Source of the DNA: JBKPCD01 sp046727175
Lineage (GTDB): Bacteria > Acidobacteriota > Vicinamibacteria > Vicinamibacterales > 2-12-FULL-66-21
Assembly (NCBI GenBank): GCA_046727175.1
Contig: JBKPCD010000072.1
Location: forward strand, 1 to 56,856
Length of the DNA: 56,856 bases
Direction: 5' to 3'
Shown: one piece after another, positions 35,133 to 44,650 of the stretch
Layout: every line of letters begins with the position of its first letter
How positions within the stretch are numbered: position 1 is the stretch's first letter
Notes under the pieces: generated by a model
Told to the model about the DNA's origin: nothing
Database searches by the model: none
Seen by the model: only the letters and a program-made list of their open reading frames with translations
Translations under genes and position numbers: made by a program

Positions 35133-35228
35133 GGTTCACAGGTTCCAGGTTCCAGGCAGGTTCTATGTTCCAAGCAGGTTGTCACGGAGGCGGGCGGAAC
35201 CGACCTGGAACCAGGAAACCTGTGAACC
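35133..35228. repeat. GGTTCCAG tandem repeat with inverted copy
   Basis: GGTTCACAGGTT (35133-35144) pairs perfectly with AACCTGTGAACC (35217-35228). The adjacent CCAGGTTCCAGG and CCTGGAACCAGG also pair with few mismatches, giving a long imperfect stem. It lies between two same-strand enolase-family genes and ends about 20 bp before the second start. Confidence 0.6.
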
Positions 35229-35250
35229 TGGAACCCGTCATGGAGGCGTT

Positions 35251-36633
35251 ATGAATCGTCGCGATGCAATCCAGTCGATCTCTCTTGCCGGCGGAGCCTC
35301 CTTTCTCGCCTCTCGAGAATTGCTCCCTGCGGGGCTCGGTCCCCATCTGAATGCCGGGTACGCGCAAGCGGTGAAGGGAACGGCGCCGGTCAGAATCCGG
35401 GAGATCAAAACGATCCTGACGGCGCCGAATCGCATTCGCCTGGTGGTGGTGAAGGTCGAAACGTCGGAGCCCGGGCTGGTCGGCTGGGGCTGCGCCACGT
35501 TCACGCAGCGCGCCCTCGTCGTTCAGACGGCCATCGACAAGTTTCTCAAGCCGTTCCTGATCGGCCGCAGCGTCGACGAAATCGAAGACATCTGGCAGTG
35601 CTCGTACGTGAGCTCGTACTGGCGCAACGGGCCGGTGCTGTTCAACGCGATGAGCGGCGTCGACATCGCGCTCTGGGACATCAAGGGCAAGCGCGCGGGG
35701 ATGCCGCTCTATCAACTGCTCGGCGGCAAGGTGCGGCAGGGCGCCGACTGCTACTTCCACGCGAGCGGCAACAGCTTCACCGAAGTCGAAGAGAACGCGC
35801 GACGCGCGATGGAGCAGGGATTCCGGCACGTCCGCGTTCAGGTGGCCACGCCAGGGTACGCCGGGTACGGCGCGCGCGGCACCGCTCCCACGGCGCCCAC
35901 GGGGTCACAGGATGAACCCGTCGGTCCCACGAATCCGAGGGCAATCTGGGAATCAGGGCCGTACGTGCGCATGCTGCCGAAGTTCTTCGAGCATCTGCGC
36001 TCGAAGCTCGGCGACGAGGTGGAGCTCCTTCACGACGTGCACGAGCGCGTGACGTTGAACGAAGCGGTCAATCTCTGCAAGTCGCTGGAACCCTATCGGC
36101 TGTTCTTCCTCGAGGATCCGTTTCCGCCCGAACAGAACGAGCACTTCCGGCTGCTGCGACAGCAGACGAGCATCCCGATCGCGATGGGCGAGCTGTTCAA
36201 CACGCAACACGAGTACCTGCCGCTGATCAAGGATCGCCTCATCGATTTCATTCGCATTCACATCTCGCAGATTGGCGGCTTGAGTCCGGCGCGCAAGGTT
36301 GCTGCGCTGAGCGAGTACTTCGGCGTCCGCACCGCATGGCATGGCCCCGGAGATGCATCGCCGATCGCGCACGCCGCGCAGCTGGCGCTGGAGCTGGCAA
36401 GCTACAACTTCGGCGTGCACGAAGGCAGTGGGTTTCCGAAGGAAACCCAGGAAGTGTTCGTTGGGTGCCCGGAAGTCAAGAACGGCTACATGCTCGCGCA
36501 GGAAAAGCCGGGACTCGGGATTGAGATCGACGAGACGCTCGCGGCAAAGTTCCCCGTCGCCGATGCGCCGCCGAACTTCGACTACTCGTGGGGGACAACG
36601 CGGCGCCGGGACGGGACCGTGATTAGACCGTAA
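35251..36633 (+). CDS. Exported mannonate dehydratase-like enolase-superfamily protein (ManD/RspA type)
   Basis: A 460-residue protein. LLHDVHERVTLNEAVNLCKSL, LFFLEDPFPPEQ, PIAMGELFN and RTAWHGPGD correspond to the metal and catalytic segments of ManD/RspA proteins (Asp, His, Glu, Glu, His); SGVDIALWDIKGKRAGMPLYQLLGGK is also diagnostic. Family members dehydrate D-mannonate or D-gluconate, sometimes with low activity. The start ATG at 35251 gives an RR-containing signal-like N-terminus (MNRRDAIQSISLAGGASFLASR), so this enzyme too is probably exported, unlike most cytoplasmic ManD. Confidence 0.9.
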   Translation: MNRRDAIQSISLAGGASFLASRELLPAGLGPHLNAGYAQAVKGTAPVRIREIKTILTAPNRIRLVVVKVETSEPGLVGWGCATFTQRALVVQTAIDKFLKPFLIGRSVDEIEDIWQCSYVSSYWRNGPVLFNAMSGVDIALWDIKGKRAGMPLYQLLGGKVRQGADCYFHASGNSFTEVEENARRAMEQGFRHVRVQVATPGYAGYGARGTAPTAPTGSQDEPVGPTNPRAIWESGPYVRMLPKFFEHLRSKLGDEVELLHDVHERVTLNEAVNLCKSLEPYRLFFLEDPFPPEQNEHFRLLRQQTSIPIAMGELFNTQHEYLPLIKDRLIDFIRIHISQIGGLSPARKVAALSEYFGVRTAWHGPGDASPIAHAAQLALELASYNFGVHEGSGFPKETQEVFVGCPEVKNGYMLAQEKPGLGIEIDETLAAKFPVADAPPNFDYSWGTTRRRDGTVIRP

Positions 36634-36635
36634 CG

Positions 36636-36710
36636 GATGGAAGATGGTAAATGGTAAATGGTAAATGGAAGAGACTTCCGTTCACCGTTTTCCATTTACC
36701 ATCTTCCATC
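36636..36710. terminator. GGTAAAT tandem repeat with 19-bp perfect stem
   Basis: The 19 bases at 36636-36654 (GATGG, AAGATGG, TAAATGG) are exactly complementary to 36692-36710. The loop holds further TAAATGG repeats. It lies between the converging ManD-like and DUF2277 genes and may end both transcripts. Confidence 0.65.
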
Positions 36711-36718
36711 TTCCATTG

Positions 36719-36985
36719 TCAGGCGTAGCGTTTTGCTGCGCGCTCCTGGGCCTTCTGACGCTCGACGTCACGATTCCGCGGCGGCGCGCTCGTCGTGAAC
36801 GTCCGAATCAGCCGTTCGGCCGCGGCGGTCACTTCCTCGACCGCGCGATTGAATGCCGCTTCGTTCGCGCGCGAGGGGCGAGTCGCGCCGCTCACTTTCC
36901 GGACGAACTGCAGCGCAGACGCGCGGATCTCCTCATCAGTGGCGGGCGGCTCGAAATTGGCGAGCGTTCGGATATTGCGACACAC
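36719..36985 (-). CDS. DUF2277 family protein
   Basis: An 88-residue cytoplasmic protein beginning MCRNIRTLANFEPPATDEEIRASALQFVRKVSG, the diagnostic start of DUF2277, and continuing into a helical segment (NEAAFNRAVEEVTAAAERLI) with a conserved Pro/Asn-rich end. Length is normal. Function unknown. It is divergent from the large exported hydrolase gene. Confidence 0.93.
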   Translation of the reverse strand: MCRNIRTLANFEPPATDEEIRASALQFVRKVSGATRPSRANEAAFNRAVEEVTAAAERLIRTFTTSAPPRNRDVERQKAQERAAKRYA

Positions 36986-37059
36986 GGGATAACTCCACTG
37001 ATATCAAACGATGTTCACTGTCACGCGCCGACGGCGGCTCCACGAAGGGGGACAATGTC

Positions 37060-39909
37060 GTGCTAACAGCCTCACACAAGGTGAATCAGTTACTCATTAT
37101 AGCGTTCGGCATTCTGCGCGCCCGATTCCTCAGCGCGAGCTCGATGGCGTCAATACTCGCCGGATTGACGTTATGTGTCGGCTCCGGATTTGCCGACGCT
37201 GGTCCAGTCGACTTCGGCAGAGCCGAGTTGCACCGAGCGCTGCGCGCGCGCGGTCTGAAGGCGGAGTCGATCGTAATCGAACTTCGATCGGGGCCGCCCG
37301 AGACTTGGTCGATTCGTACTGGCCGCATCGTCGGTGGAGACGAGCGCGGGCTGATGTACGGCCTGCTGGAAGCCGCAGCCCAGATCCGCACGGCTGGTAA
37401 ATTGACGTCTGCGTCCGGCCAGCCGGCAACGCCGATGCGGGGCATCCGCACCTTCATCCACAACGAGGACCTCGAGAAGAGCTGGTACTACTCGCAGGAG
37501 TACTGGGACGCGTACTTCTCGATGCTCGCGACCAATCGGTTCAACCGGTTCAATCTCGTATTCGCGCACCAAACGAACTACCTCGCGCCTCCGTACCCGT
37601 ATTGGATCGAGCTGCCCGACTTTCCTCAGATACGGGTCCCCGGACTGTCGGCCGCGCAACGCGATCGCAACCTGAAGATGCTGCGCTACATCTCCCAGTC
37701 GGCCGCCGATCACGGGGTTGAGTTCACGCTGGGCGTGTGGGAGCACAACGTCCGTCCGAACGAGACGGCAACCGTCGACGGCCTCATGCCCGAGAACGTG
37801 GGTGCTTACAGCGGCGCCGCTCTCGCGCGGATTCTCGAACTCTGTCCGGCAATCCGATCGGTGCAGGTTCGCACCAACATCGAATCCGGCATTCCCGACG
37901 ATCAACAAGTAGAGTTCTATCGCGACCACATCTTTCCCGCGATCAAGGCCGCAGGCCGCACGCTGGATTTCCGCGCGTGGCGCGTGGCCGCTGGAATGAT
38001 GGCGGCAGCGAAAGAGCTCGGCGTCAACACTCGTATATCGGCAAAATACTGGGACGAGGACGTCGGCCGGCCCTACCAGGTCCCCGAGACCTACGCCGGT
38101 TACGGCTATTTGGACTTCCTGGAAAAACCTCGGTTCTACCAGTTCTTCTGGGAGCTCTGGGGTCTCGGTTCGCATCGCCTGCTGCTCTGGGGAAACCCGG
38201 ATTTCGTCCGTCGCGCCGTTCCGACGTTTCGGCTGTCGGACTCGATCGGATTCGAGATCGACGCGCCGCTCGCGCAGAAGGGGTATGGAAACCGTCCGGG
38301 AGTGTGGGGAATTTTCACCGCCTCGCAGCAGCAGCGCGTGTTCTGGAAGTGGGAGTTCGAGCGGTACTGGCTCTTCTATCTGCTCTGGGGGCGTTTGAGT
38401 TACGACCCGCAGACATCCGACGCGGTCTGGATGGACGAGATGCGCCGGCGATTTGGCCCGGCAGCCTCTGATGTGTTCGACGCGTATCGTGAGTCGAGTC
38501 GAGTCCTCAACGAGGTGGTCGCCGTGCATCTCGCCGACCCGAACATGTACATCTGGCCCGAGATCAACCCTGGCGGGTTGATCGATTCGTACAAAGAGGT
38601 TCTGCCGAGCGACTGGCGCTACGTTGCCTCGATTCCTGAAACGGTCCGCAATCTGCTCACCGGCAGCGCATCGGCCAAACAGACGGCATTCGAGACCGCA
38701 GACCGTCTCGACGGCATCGCGCGGCGCATCGACGACGCGGTGACCCGCGCGTCGTCGAAGATGCGCGACGCACACCGGGAATGGGAGGGCTCGCGCCCCG
38801 ACTTTCAGGTCCTCGCCTCGCTCGCCAGGTATCACGCGCACAAGCAACGCGCAGCGCTGAATGTGGAATGGTTCGATACCACGTCGAATCGGGACGCTCT
38901 CGAAAGCGCCAAAAGGAGCCTGACCGCGGCAGTGACCGAATGGGAAAGTCTGGTGAAGTTGACCGACGGACTCTATCCTCCGGAGATGGCAAGCGGTCCG
39001 GACGATGTGGGCCACTGGAAGGACAAATTGCCGTACGTGCGTCATGACCTGGAGTTGATTCGTGAGCGCGAAGAGGTCTTCGAGCGCTTTGGTGCGTTCG
39101 ATTTCGGGTTCGACTTCGGCGCACCGGTCTCGGCAGCTTCGACGGCGCCGTCGTTTCGTGCGACTCCATACGTGCTCACGAACAACGTCGAACCGCGCTT
39201 CCGCCCGGTCGGGCCGGAGACGCAGTACGACGAGAAGACCAGGTACGGCTGGATGCCTCGAGGCGGGCGGGAGGCCGGCGCCGTGGCGCTGACGCCATAC
39301 CGCGAGGTCCGCGCCGTTGCGAGAAATCCCCACAGCCTGCCTCGGGACATGCTGTTCCGTGACTACATTCGCGGCGAAGGGGATCAGGTATTCCTCGTCC
39401 GAGCGTCGGCCGCGACCTACGAGGTGCAATTCCTGTCGCCGGACCGAACGGTTCGAACCGAATCGATAGTCGCGTCGGACGGCTTTCTCAGGATTCGCTT
39501 CCCGCGCGGTGACTGGACGGTGAGCGGCCTTGTGGTCGAAGGGCCCCAGGCACGCGCGCAGACGCCTTCGCTTCCTGTCCGCGTGATGCGCGCGCGGCCG
39601 ACCATGTCACACGAACCGCCAGCTTCAGCCGTCGCGGGTCAGCCGCTGGTGATCGCGCTGAAGGTCGAGGGCGCCCGTCCAACTTCGATCCGGTTGCACT
39701 ATCGCGCACTGAATCAGAACGAGAGCTTCCGTACGCTCGAAGGCGGCCCATCGTTCACGATCCCTGGCGAGCACATCTCTTCGCGGTGGGATCTCCTGTA
39801 TTACTTCGAGGTATTGAACGAGGAGAAGACCGGATGGTTCTATCCGGATCCGGCGACCGCGACGCCGTATTTCGTCGTTGCGACGCGGTCGCCGCAATCG
39901 CACCCGTAG
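37060..39909 (+). CDS. Large exported putative glycoside hydrolase (TIM barrel, GH20/GH67-like N-domain)
   Basis: A 949-residue protein from a GTG at 37060 with GGGGG eight bases upstream; an ATG at 37144 (MASILAGLTLCVGSGFADA) is an alternative and also gives a signal peptide. An N-terminal alpha/beta domain (VIELRSGPPETWSIRTGRIVGGDERGLMYGLLEAA) resembles those preceding catalytic barrels in hexosaminidases and alpha-glucuronidases. A barrel follows (GIRTFIHNEDLEKSWYYSQEYWDAYFSMLATNRFNRFNLVF; GVEFTLGVWEHN), then helical and beta-rich domains. The exact family and substrate are not recognised. With the exported enolase-family enzymes upstream it may act on uronic-acid-containing glycans. Confidence 0.8.
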   Translation: MLTASHKVNQLLIIAFGILRARFLSASSMASILAGLTLCVGSGFADAGPVDFGRAELHRALRARGLKAESIVIELRSGPPETWSIRTGRIVGGDERGLMYGLLEAAAQIRTAGKLTSASGQPATPMRGIRTFIHNEDLEKSWYYSQEYWDAYFSMLATNRFNRFNLVFAHQTNYLAPPYPYWIELPDFPQIRVPGLSAAQRDRNLKMLRYISQSAADHGVEFTLGVWEHNVRPNETATVDGLMPENVGAYSGAALARILELCPAIRSVQVRTNIESGIPDDQQVEFYRDHIFPAIKAAGRTLDFRAWRVAAGMMAAAKELGVNTRISAKYWDEDVGRPYQVPETYAGYGYLDFLEKPRFYQFFWELWGLGSHRLLLWGNPDFVRRAVPTFRLSDSIGFEIDAPLAQKGYGNRPGVWGIFTASQQQRVFWKWEFERYWLFYLLWGRLSYDPQTSDAVWMDEMRRRFGPAASDVFDAYRESSRVLNEVVAVHLADPNMYIWPEINPGGLIDSYKEVLPSDWRYVASIPETVRNLLTGSASAKQTAFETADRLDGIARRIDDAVTRASSKMRDAHREWEGSRPDFQVLASLARYHAHKQRAALNVEWFDTTSNRDALESAKRSLTAAVTEWESLVKLTDGLYPPEMASGPDDVGHWKDKLPYVRHDLELIREREEVFERFGAFDFGFDFGAPVSAASTAPSFRATPYVLTNNVEPRFRPVGPETQYDEKTRYGWMPRGGREAGAVALTPYREVRAVARNPHSLPRDMLFRDYIRGEGDQVFLVRASAATYEVQFLSPDRTVRTESIVASDGFLRIRFPRGDWTVSGLVVEGPQARAQTPSLPVRVMRARPTMSHEPPASAVAGQPLVIALKVEGARPTSIRLHYRALNQNESFRTLEGGPSFTIPGEHISSRWDLLYYFEVLNEEKTGWFYPDPATATPYFVVATRSPQSHP

Positions 39910-39937
39910 TTGTCGAGAGCTGGCGGTGGTGTCGCGG

Positions 39938-40588
39938 CTACTGCTTCGCGTAGACGACGAAGAACTTGTCCGAAAACAGCTTCACGTCGTCGACCTGCGT
40001 CAGCCCGCCCGCCTTCATCCACGTTGCAAGCTGCTCGCGCGTCACTTGCAGTTCGGGCTGGCCCTTGTGCGGTCCCGCGGATCCCTCGTAGTCGATAACT
40101 GCGATCCGGCCTGACGGAGTCAGATAGCGGGCCAGCGTCTTGAGGTACCCCGCACGATCCTCGACGTGGTGAAGCACGTCGTGGAACAGCGCCATGTCGA
40201 CATTGGCCGGCAGCGCCGGGTCGGTGAACTTGCCGAGTACCGTCTGAACGTTCTTGACGCCCGCCTCGTCTGCGCGTTTCCTGATCTCGGGAAAGAACCC
40301 GGCGTCGATCTCGACGGCGAAGACTCGTCCGCTCGGACCGACGGCTTTGGCCAGCGGCACTTCGAAAACTCCGGGGCCCGCGCCGATGTCGGCGAGAGAC
40401 TGGCCTGGTTTCAGCTGCAGCGCGGCCACGACTTCGTCGATCTTGAGCGACGCGACGCGCGCCGGCCCCTCGAGTGTCTTCGTCCATTCTTCGGCGGGGC
40501 GCGAGGCGAGCTGTGCAGCCGCCGAGTGGGCCGCGGCCGAGAGGCAGACGACGACGCCGAAGTTGGTAATCAGGCGAACGAGTCTCAT
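39938..40588 (-). CDS. Exported class I SAM-dependent methyltransferase
   Basis: A 216-residue protein with a strong signal peptide (MRLVRLITNFGVVVCLSAAAHSAAAQ). The methyltransferase core has motif I LADIGAGPGVFEVPLAKAVG, an acidic end of strand 2 (VFAVEIDAG), motif IV-like MALFHDVLHHVED and SGRIAVIDYEG. SAM is a cytoplasmic cofactor, so export is puzzling; either the signal is not cleaved or the protein acts differently. It converges on the glycoside hydrolase gene. Acceptor unknown. Confidence 0.9.
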   Translation of the reverse strand: MRLVRLITNFGVVVCLSAAAHSAAAQLASRPAEEWTKTLEGPARVASLKIDEVVAALQLKPGQSLADIGAGPGVFEVPLAKAVGPSGRVFAVEIDAGFFPEIRKRADEAGVKNVQTVLGKFTDPALPANVDMALFHDVLHHVEDRAGYLKTLARYLTPSGRIAVIDYEGSAGPHKGQPELQVTREQLATWMKAGGLTQVDDVKLFSDKFFVVYAKQ

Positions 40589-40637
40589 GGGTTACGCTCC
40601 GTGGGAGATCGTGAGGACAACAGTGACCGAGAGCGTA

Positions 40638-41615
40638 TTACCTCGAGTCGCGCGTGACCGGATTGAAGCGCGCACCACCCGAGTTGTACCACGTTCTCCA
40701 CGCGGCGGAGTCGTGCGGCAGGGTCTGACCAGTGATGTCTCGCAGCGCCTGGAATACCCACTTCCGCGTTTCAGGATCGAGCGAGGAATCGTCGGCGAAG
40801 TCGAGCAGGTGCGGCACCGCCTTACGACGCTGTTTCTCGCTCAGCATTCCCGATTGCGCGAGACCGCATGCGGCTCGCTCGCGAATGATCGGCGATGGAT
40901 CGTGACGGAACACCTCGAGCAGCGGCGCGATCGTTTCATCGGTCCCGAGGTACGCGAGCCCTTCGACGGCCCAGTACCGGATGTTGACATTCGCATCGTC
41001 CACCGCCGCGATCAGGATCTGCGCGGCGCGTTCCGGCTCGATGCCCCGGTTGCCGAGAAGCGCGATGTCCCAGAGCGCGTTCGCGCGCGGTTCCTGTTCG
41101 CCCTCACGCGCGTCCGGCTCGAGGCGGTCCACGGTCGCCGATGATTTCTCGCGATCGCGCGCCGCGAGGTCGACTTCGATTGCCGCCGCCCGTACGCGAA
41201 GGTCACCCGAATTGAGCGCAGTCGTGAACAGGCCGTTCAAGCGTGCGTCGAGCTTGATCTTTCCGCGCCAGCTTGCGACGCGCGCCGCAATCTGATCGTT
41301 CGCGCCACGGTAGTGGTTGATCGATCGCTCGAGGAGGAGCTCCGCCTGATTCTGTGGAGACATCCGATCGAGAACTTCGATTTCATGCTCCGACAGCACG
41401 TTTGCCGAAGCCGGCTCCGGCCGCCCCTGAAGGCTCAGAAACAGCGCGAGCTCCTGCCATGCCGCGCGGGCGGTTGGCGTGCCCGCAACAACGGCGAGCG
41501 CGAGCCCGCCGCCGACGGCCGTGAACAAGCGCCACCGGCTGTGACGGCTCGGCGCCACCGCTGCGGGAACAGTCGCGGCACGATCGGCGGGTGGTCGATT
41601 GCTGGGAGGAGTCAC
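40638..41615 (-). CDS. Membrane-anchored HEAT-repeat protein
   Basis: A 325-residue protein with an N-terminal membrane helix (WRLFTAVGGGLALAVVAG, about 28-45). From about residue 100 it carries HEAT-like helical pairs (LNSGDLRVRAAAIEVDLA; VDDANVNIRYWAVEGLAYLGTDETIAPLLEVF; DPSPIIRERAACGLAQSGML). These are protein-binding scaffolds; no enzyme motif is seen. The start is a GTG. It is divergent from nothing obvious and lies 49 bases before the methyltransferase start on the same strand. Confidence 0.88.
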   Translation of the reverse strand: MTPPSNRPPADRAATVPAAVAPSRHSRWRLFTAVGGGLALAVVAGTPTARAAWQELALFLSLQGRPEPASANVLSEHEIEVLDRMSPQNQAELLLERSINHYRGANDQIAARVASWRGKIKLDARLNGLFTTALNSGDLRVRAAAIEVDLAARDREKSSATVDRLEPDAREGEQEPRANALWDIALLGNRGIEPERAAQILIAAVDDANVNIRYWAVEGLAYLGTDETIAPLLEVFRHDPSPIIRERAACGLAQSGMLSEKQRRKAVPHLLDFADDSSLDPETRKWVFQALRDITGQTLPHDSAAWRTWYNSGGARFNPVTRDSR

Positions 41616-41667
41616 CGATCAAGTATAAGACCGGACCTCAGCCGTTGCTCGGACATTCCGGGCACCT

Positions 41668-43107
41668 CTATCGTTCCCGCCGGAGGTGCCGACCCGCGGT
41701 CAACGCGACCGGCGCCACGTACTCACCAAGCAACTGTCGATTCCACCAGCGGTCCGTCTCCCGGCGCTGCTGCGGCGTCGTGAACCTGTATTCGTAGTAG
41801 TGCGCGCGCACGTAGTGAGGTGGGCGATCAGGGAACGGGTTCGTGCGCAGAAGTCCGAGCGTCGCCGGATCTCCCTCCAGCAACTTGACCATCAGCTGCG
41901 GGAACCACGGATGCTCCGAGGGAGGCGACATCGCCGCAAACCACATCAGCCAATCCAGCCGCAGGTGATACGGCGCGATCTGTGACGGCTGCCGTGCCGG
42001 ATCGCCTGGCTTCCCCTTGAATTCGTATTCACGCCATACGGAATCTGGCGTAATCGTCGCAGCGTCGGTGCCTTCGATAACGATTTCGTTTCTCGTCCGC
42101 GTGATGCTTCCGAACGCGCCGTACGTGTTCACGAGATGAATTGGATTGAACGAATAGTTCATCAGCTGTCCGGGCGAGAGCATGTTGATCACGGGTCCGA
42201 CGCTCAGTATTGCTACGATGGCGACGACGATGTAAGTCATCACGCGATGCGCAGTCGACGGTTCATGGAGTGTGGGTCGGGTGATTGGAACCCACCTGAA
42301 CCAACGGTCGTCGAGTGTTGAGATGCAGAGAACGATCGTTATCCAATTCAGCCACGACAGATTGCCGCTGACGATCAGCGTTGATTGGAACGCGATTGTG
42401 ATCAGGCCAGCAATCGAAGCCACCGGCTGGGGGGTGAAGTACGCGAACGGAACGCCCAGCTCGGCGACGTGATTGAAGAATACGCCGGCGCGGTGAACGC
42501 CCGCCGGCAGCCAGTGAAAATACCAGCTGAGCATGTTAGGGATCGGCTGGGTCTCGAAGTAGTAATGCAGGCACGTGAGGTCGCGCCAGCATGCGTCACC
42601 ACGCAATTTGATGAGACCCGCGCCGAACATCACCCGGAACAACATCCAGCGATAAATCCAGTTCAGAGGCGCGCTGGGAGTCGACGTGCTGCCGCCAAGG
42701 AACATCGCGAAGAACCCTACCTCGAGGAGCAGCGATTCCCATCCGAACGCGTAGAACGTCTGTCCGACGTTCACAAACGAGAGATACAGGACCCAGAGCA
42801 CCCACCACGCGCCGCCAGTCGGAATGGCGAACCGCCGGATTAGGCCCGTCAGCAGAACGCATGACAGGACGATCCCAAGCCACGCCGCCACTCGAAGGGC
42901 GGAATCCGTCGGAGCGTAGAAGAACAAGCTGGGAGCGGCGCGAAACCGCACGTCACGCACGAACTCGGTCAGTGAAAGGAGTCCGCGCTCCCCGGCGAGC
43001 GGCACGAACTGGTTTGCGGCACACAGGAACGCGATGAGGTAGATGAACGCGAGCGCCCGCTCGAAAACGAACCGTGACGTCCAGTACGACCTGGTTCCGT
43101 CACTCAT
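41668..43107 (-). CDS. Lipase maturation factor family membrane protein
   Basis: A 479-residue protein with about seven to eight membrane helices. WVLYLSFVNVGQTFYAFGWESLLLEVGFFAMFLG and RWMLFRVMFGAGLIKLRGDACWRDLTCLHYYFETQPIPNMLSWYFH are diagnostic of the LMF1-like family. The C-terminal soluble part contains WREYEFKGKPGDP and APYHLRLDWLMWFAAM, the conserved substrate-domain segments. In animals LMF1 helps fold lipases in the ER; the bacterial role is unknown. The ATG at 43107 is chosen since the residues before it are not homologous. Confidence 0.95.
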   Translation of the reverse strand: MSDGTRSYWTSRFVFERALAFIYLIAFLCAANQFVPLAGERGLLSLTEFVRDVRFRAAPSLFFYAPTDSALRVAAWLGIVLSCVLLTGLIRRFAIPTGGAWWVLWVLYLSFVNVGQTFYAFGWESLLLEVGFFAMFLGGSTSTPSAPLNWIYRWMLFRVMFGAGLIKLRGDACWRDLTCLHYYFETQPIPNMLSWYFHWLPAGVHRAGVFFNHVAELGVPFAYFTPQPVASIAGLITIAFQSTLIVSGNLSWLNWITIVLCISTLDDRWFRWVPITRPTLHEPSTAHRVMTYIVVAIVAILSVGPVINMLSPGQLMNYSFNPIHLVNTYGAFGSITRTRNEIVIEGTDAATITPDSVWREYEFKGKPGDPARQPSQIAPYHLRLDWLMWFAAMSPPSEHPWFPQLMVKLLEGDPATLGLLRTNPFPDRPPHYVRAHYYEYRFTTPQQRRETDRWWNRQLLGEYVAPVALTAGRHLRRER

Positions 43108-43152
43108 GAGTCGCCACGTCGGAAGGCCACGAGCACGACATATGCTGAAGCA

Positions 43153-44568
43153 ATGAAGGAACCGGACGCCATTGTAGTCGGCTCGGGACCGAACGGGCTG
43201 GCGGCGGCGATTGTGATTGCGCGCGCCGGCCGCAGCGTCACGGTTTTCGAAGCGGATTCGACGGTTGGCGGCGGCTTGCGATCCGCGGAACTGACGCTGC
43301 CCGGTTTCGTTCACGACGTCTGCTCGGCGATCCACCCCATGGCGGTTGCGTCACCACTCTTCCGGACGCTGCCTCTTGCGTCGCACGGGCTCGAATGGAT
43401 CGAGCCGCCGGTAATGCTCGCGCACCCGTTCGACGATGGGAGTTGCGCGGTGATTTATCGCTCGGTCGAACGCACAGCCGCACGGCTCGGACGCGACGCG
43501 GCCGCATATCGGGCCCTCGTGGGAACGGTCGCTGACAGGTGGTCGAGAATCGAGAAATCGGTGCTGGGGCCCGTCGCATGGCCGCGACATCCGGTCGCCA
43601 TGGCGAAGTTCGGATTCCACGCGATGCGTTCGGCCGAGGGGCTCGCTCGCGTTTTCGTGGAGCCGCGTACGCAAGCGCTGTTCGCGGGCCTGTGTGCCCA
43701 CGGCATGCTGCCGCTCGATCGCCTGCCGACAGCCGGAATTGGGCTCGTGCTGAACGTCATGGCGCACGTCGCCGGGTGGGTCATGCCAAGAGGCGGCGCG
43801 CAGCGCCTCGCGGACGCGCTCGCCGACCACTTGAAGTCGCTCGGCGGCACCATTGTCGTCGGCCATGCGGTCACGTCTGTCGACGAGCTGCCGCGAGCGC
43901 AGGCCATTCTGTGCGATCTTTCGCCGAAGCCCTTCCTTGGCGTCGCCGGCCATCGTCTGCCCGGCTGGTACCGGCGCAAACTCGAACGTTACCGTTACGG
44001 AATGGGGACGTACAAAGTCGATTGGGCGCTGGATGCGCCCATTCCATGGCGTGCGGCCGAGTGCGCCGAAGCAGGGACGGTCCATCTGGGCGCAACGGTC
44101 GAGGAGCTCGCGCGCTCGGAGCGGGACGCGTGGGAGGGACGGATCACCGAGCGCCCGTTCGTGCTGCTGACCCAGCCGACGCGGTTCGATCCGTCACGCG
44201 CGCCGGACGGTCGTCACACGGCCTGGGCGTACTGTCACGTGCCGCACGGCTCGGAGGTCGACATGCTCGATCGGATCGAGCGGCAGATCGAGCGCTTCGC
44301 GCCCGGATTTCGCGAACGCGTGCTATCCAGGTCGATCAGGCGTCCAGCCGATTTCGAACGACACAACGCGAACCTCGTCGGAGGAGACATCGGCGCGGGC
44401 GCGAGCGATCTCCGACAGCTGTTCACACGTCCGACATGGCGGACGTACTCGACGCCCGTTCGCGGCCTGTACATGTGTTCGGCGTCGACCCCTCCCGGAG
44501 TCGGCGTGCACGGCATGTGCGGATACTTCGCCGCGACTCGAGCGCTGAAGGAAGTGCTGCGCGAGTAG
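43153..44568 (+). CDS. FAD-dependent phytoene desaturase-like oxidoreductase
   Basis: A 471-residue flavoprotein. The FAD site is AIVVGSGPNGLAAAIVIARAGRSVTVFEA with the GGGLRS motif; GGAQRLADALADHLKSLGGTIVVGHAV is the second substrate/FAD segment and PPGVGVHGMCGYFAATRAL the C-terminal FAD contact. This resembles the CrtI/PYROXD2 family (carotenoid or related polyene oxidoreductases), but no other carotenoid gene is near, so the substrate is open. It is divergent from the LMF gene with a 45-bp gap. Confidence 0.93.
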   Translation: MKEPDAIVVGSGPNGLAAAIVIARAGRSVTVFEADSTVGGGLRSAELTLPGFVHDVCSAIHPMAVASPLFRTLPLASHGLEWIEPPVMLAHPFDDGSCAVIYRSVERTAARLGRDAAAYRALVGTVADRWSRIEKSVLGPVAWPRHPVAMAKFGFHAMRSAEGLARVFVEPRTQALFAGLCAHGMLPLDRLPTAGIGLVLNVMAHVAGWVMPRGGAQRLADALADHLKSLGGTIVVGHAVTSVDELPRAQAILCDLSPKPFLGVAGHRLPGWYRRKLERYRYGMGTYKVDWALDAPIPWRAAECAEAGTVHLGATVEELARSERDAWEGRITERPFVLLTQPTRFDPSRAPDGRHTAWAYCHVPHGSEVDMLDRIERQIERFAPGFRERVLSRSIRRPADFERHNANLVGGDIGAGASDLRQLFTRPTWRTYSTPVRGLYMCSASTPPGVGVHGMCGYFAATRALKEVLRE

Positions 44569-44650
44569 CGTCACGCGCGAGCTCTGTGGCCGGGAGATTG
44601 CAGCGGACAAACGCCATGTTCGAGAAGAAGACCAACCTGTGGAGGTGCGT

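Noticed and set aside
34969..35250. Extension of the ManD-like gene into the preceding gene
   Set aside because: The region is the end of the first enolase-family gene and the GGTTCCAG hairpin; the ATG at 35251 starts a signal sequence.
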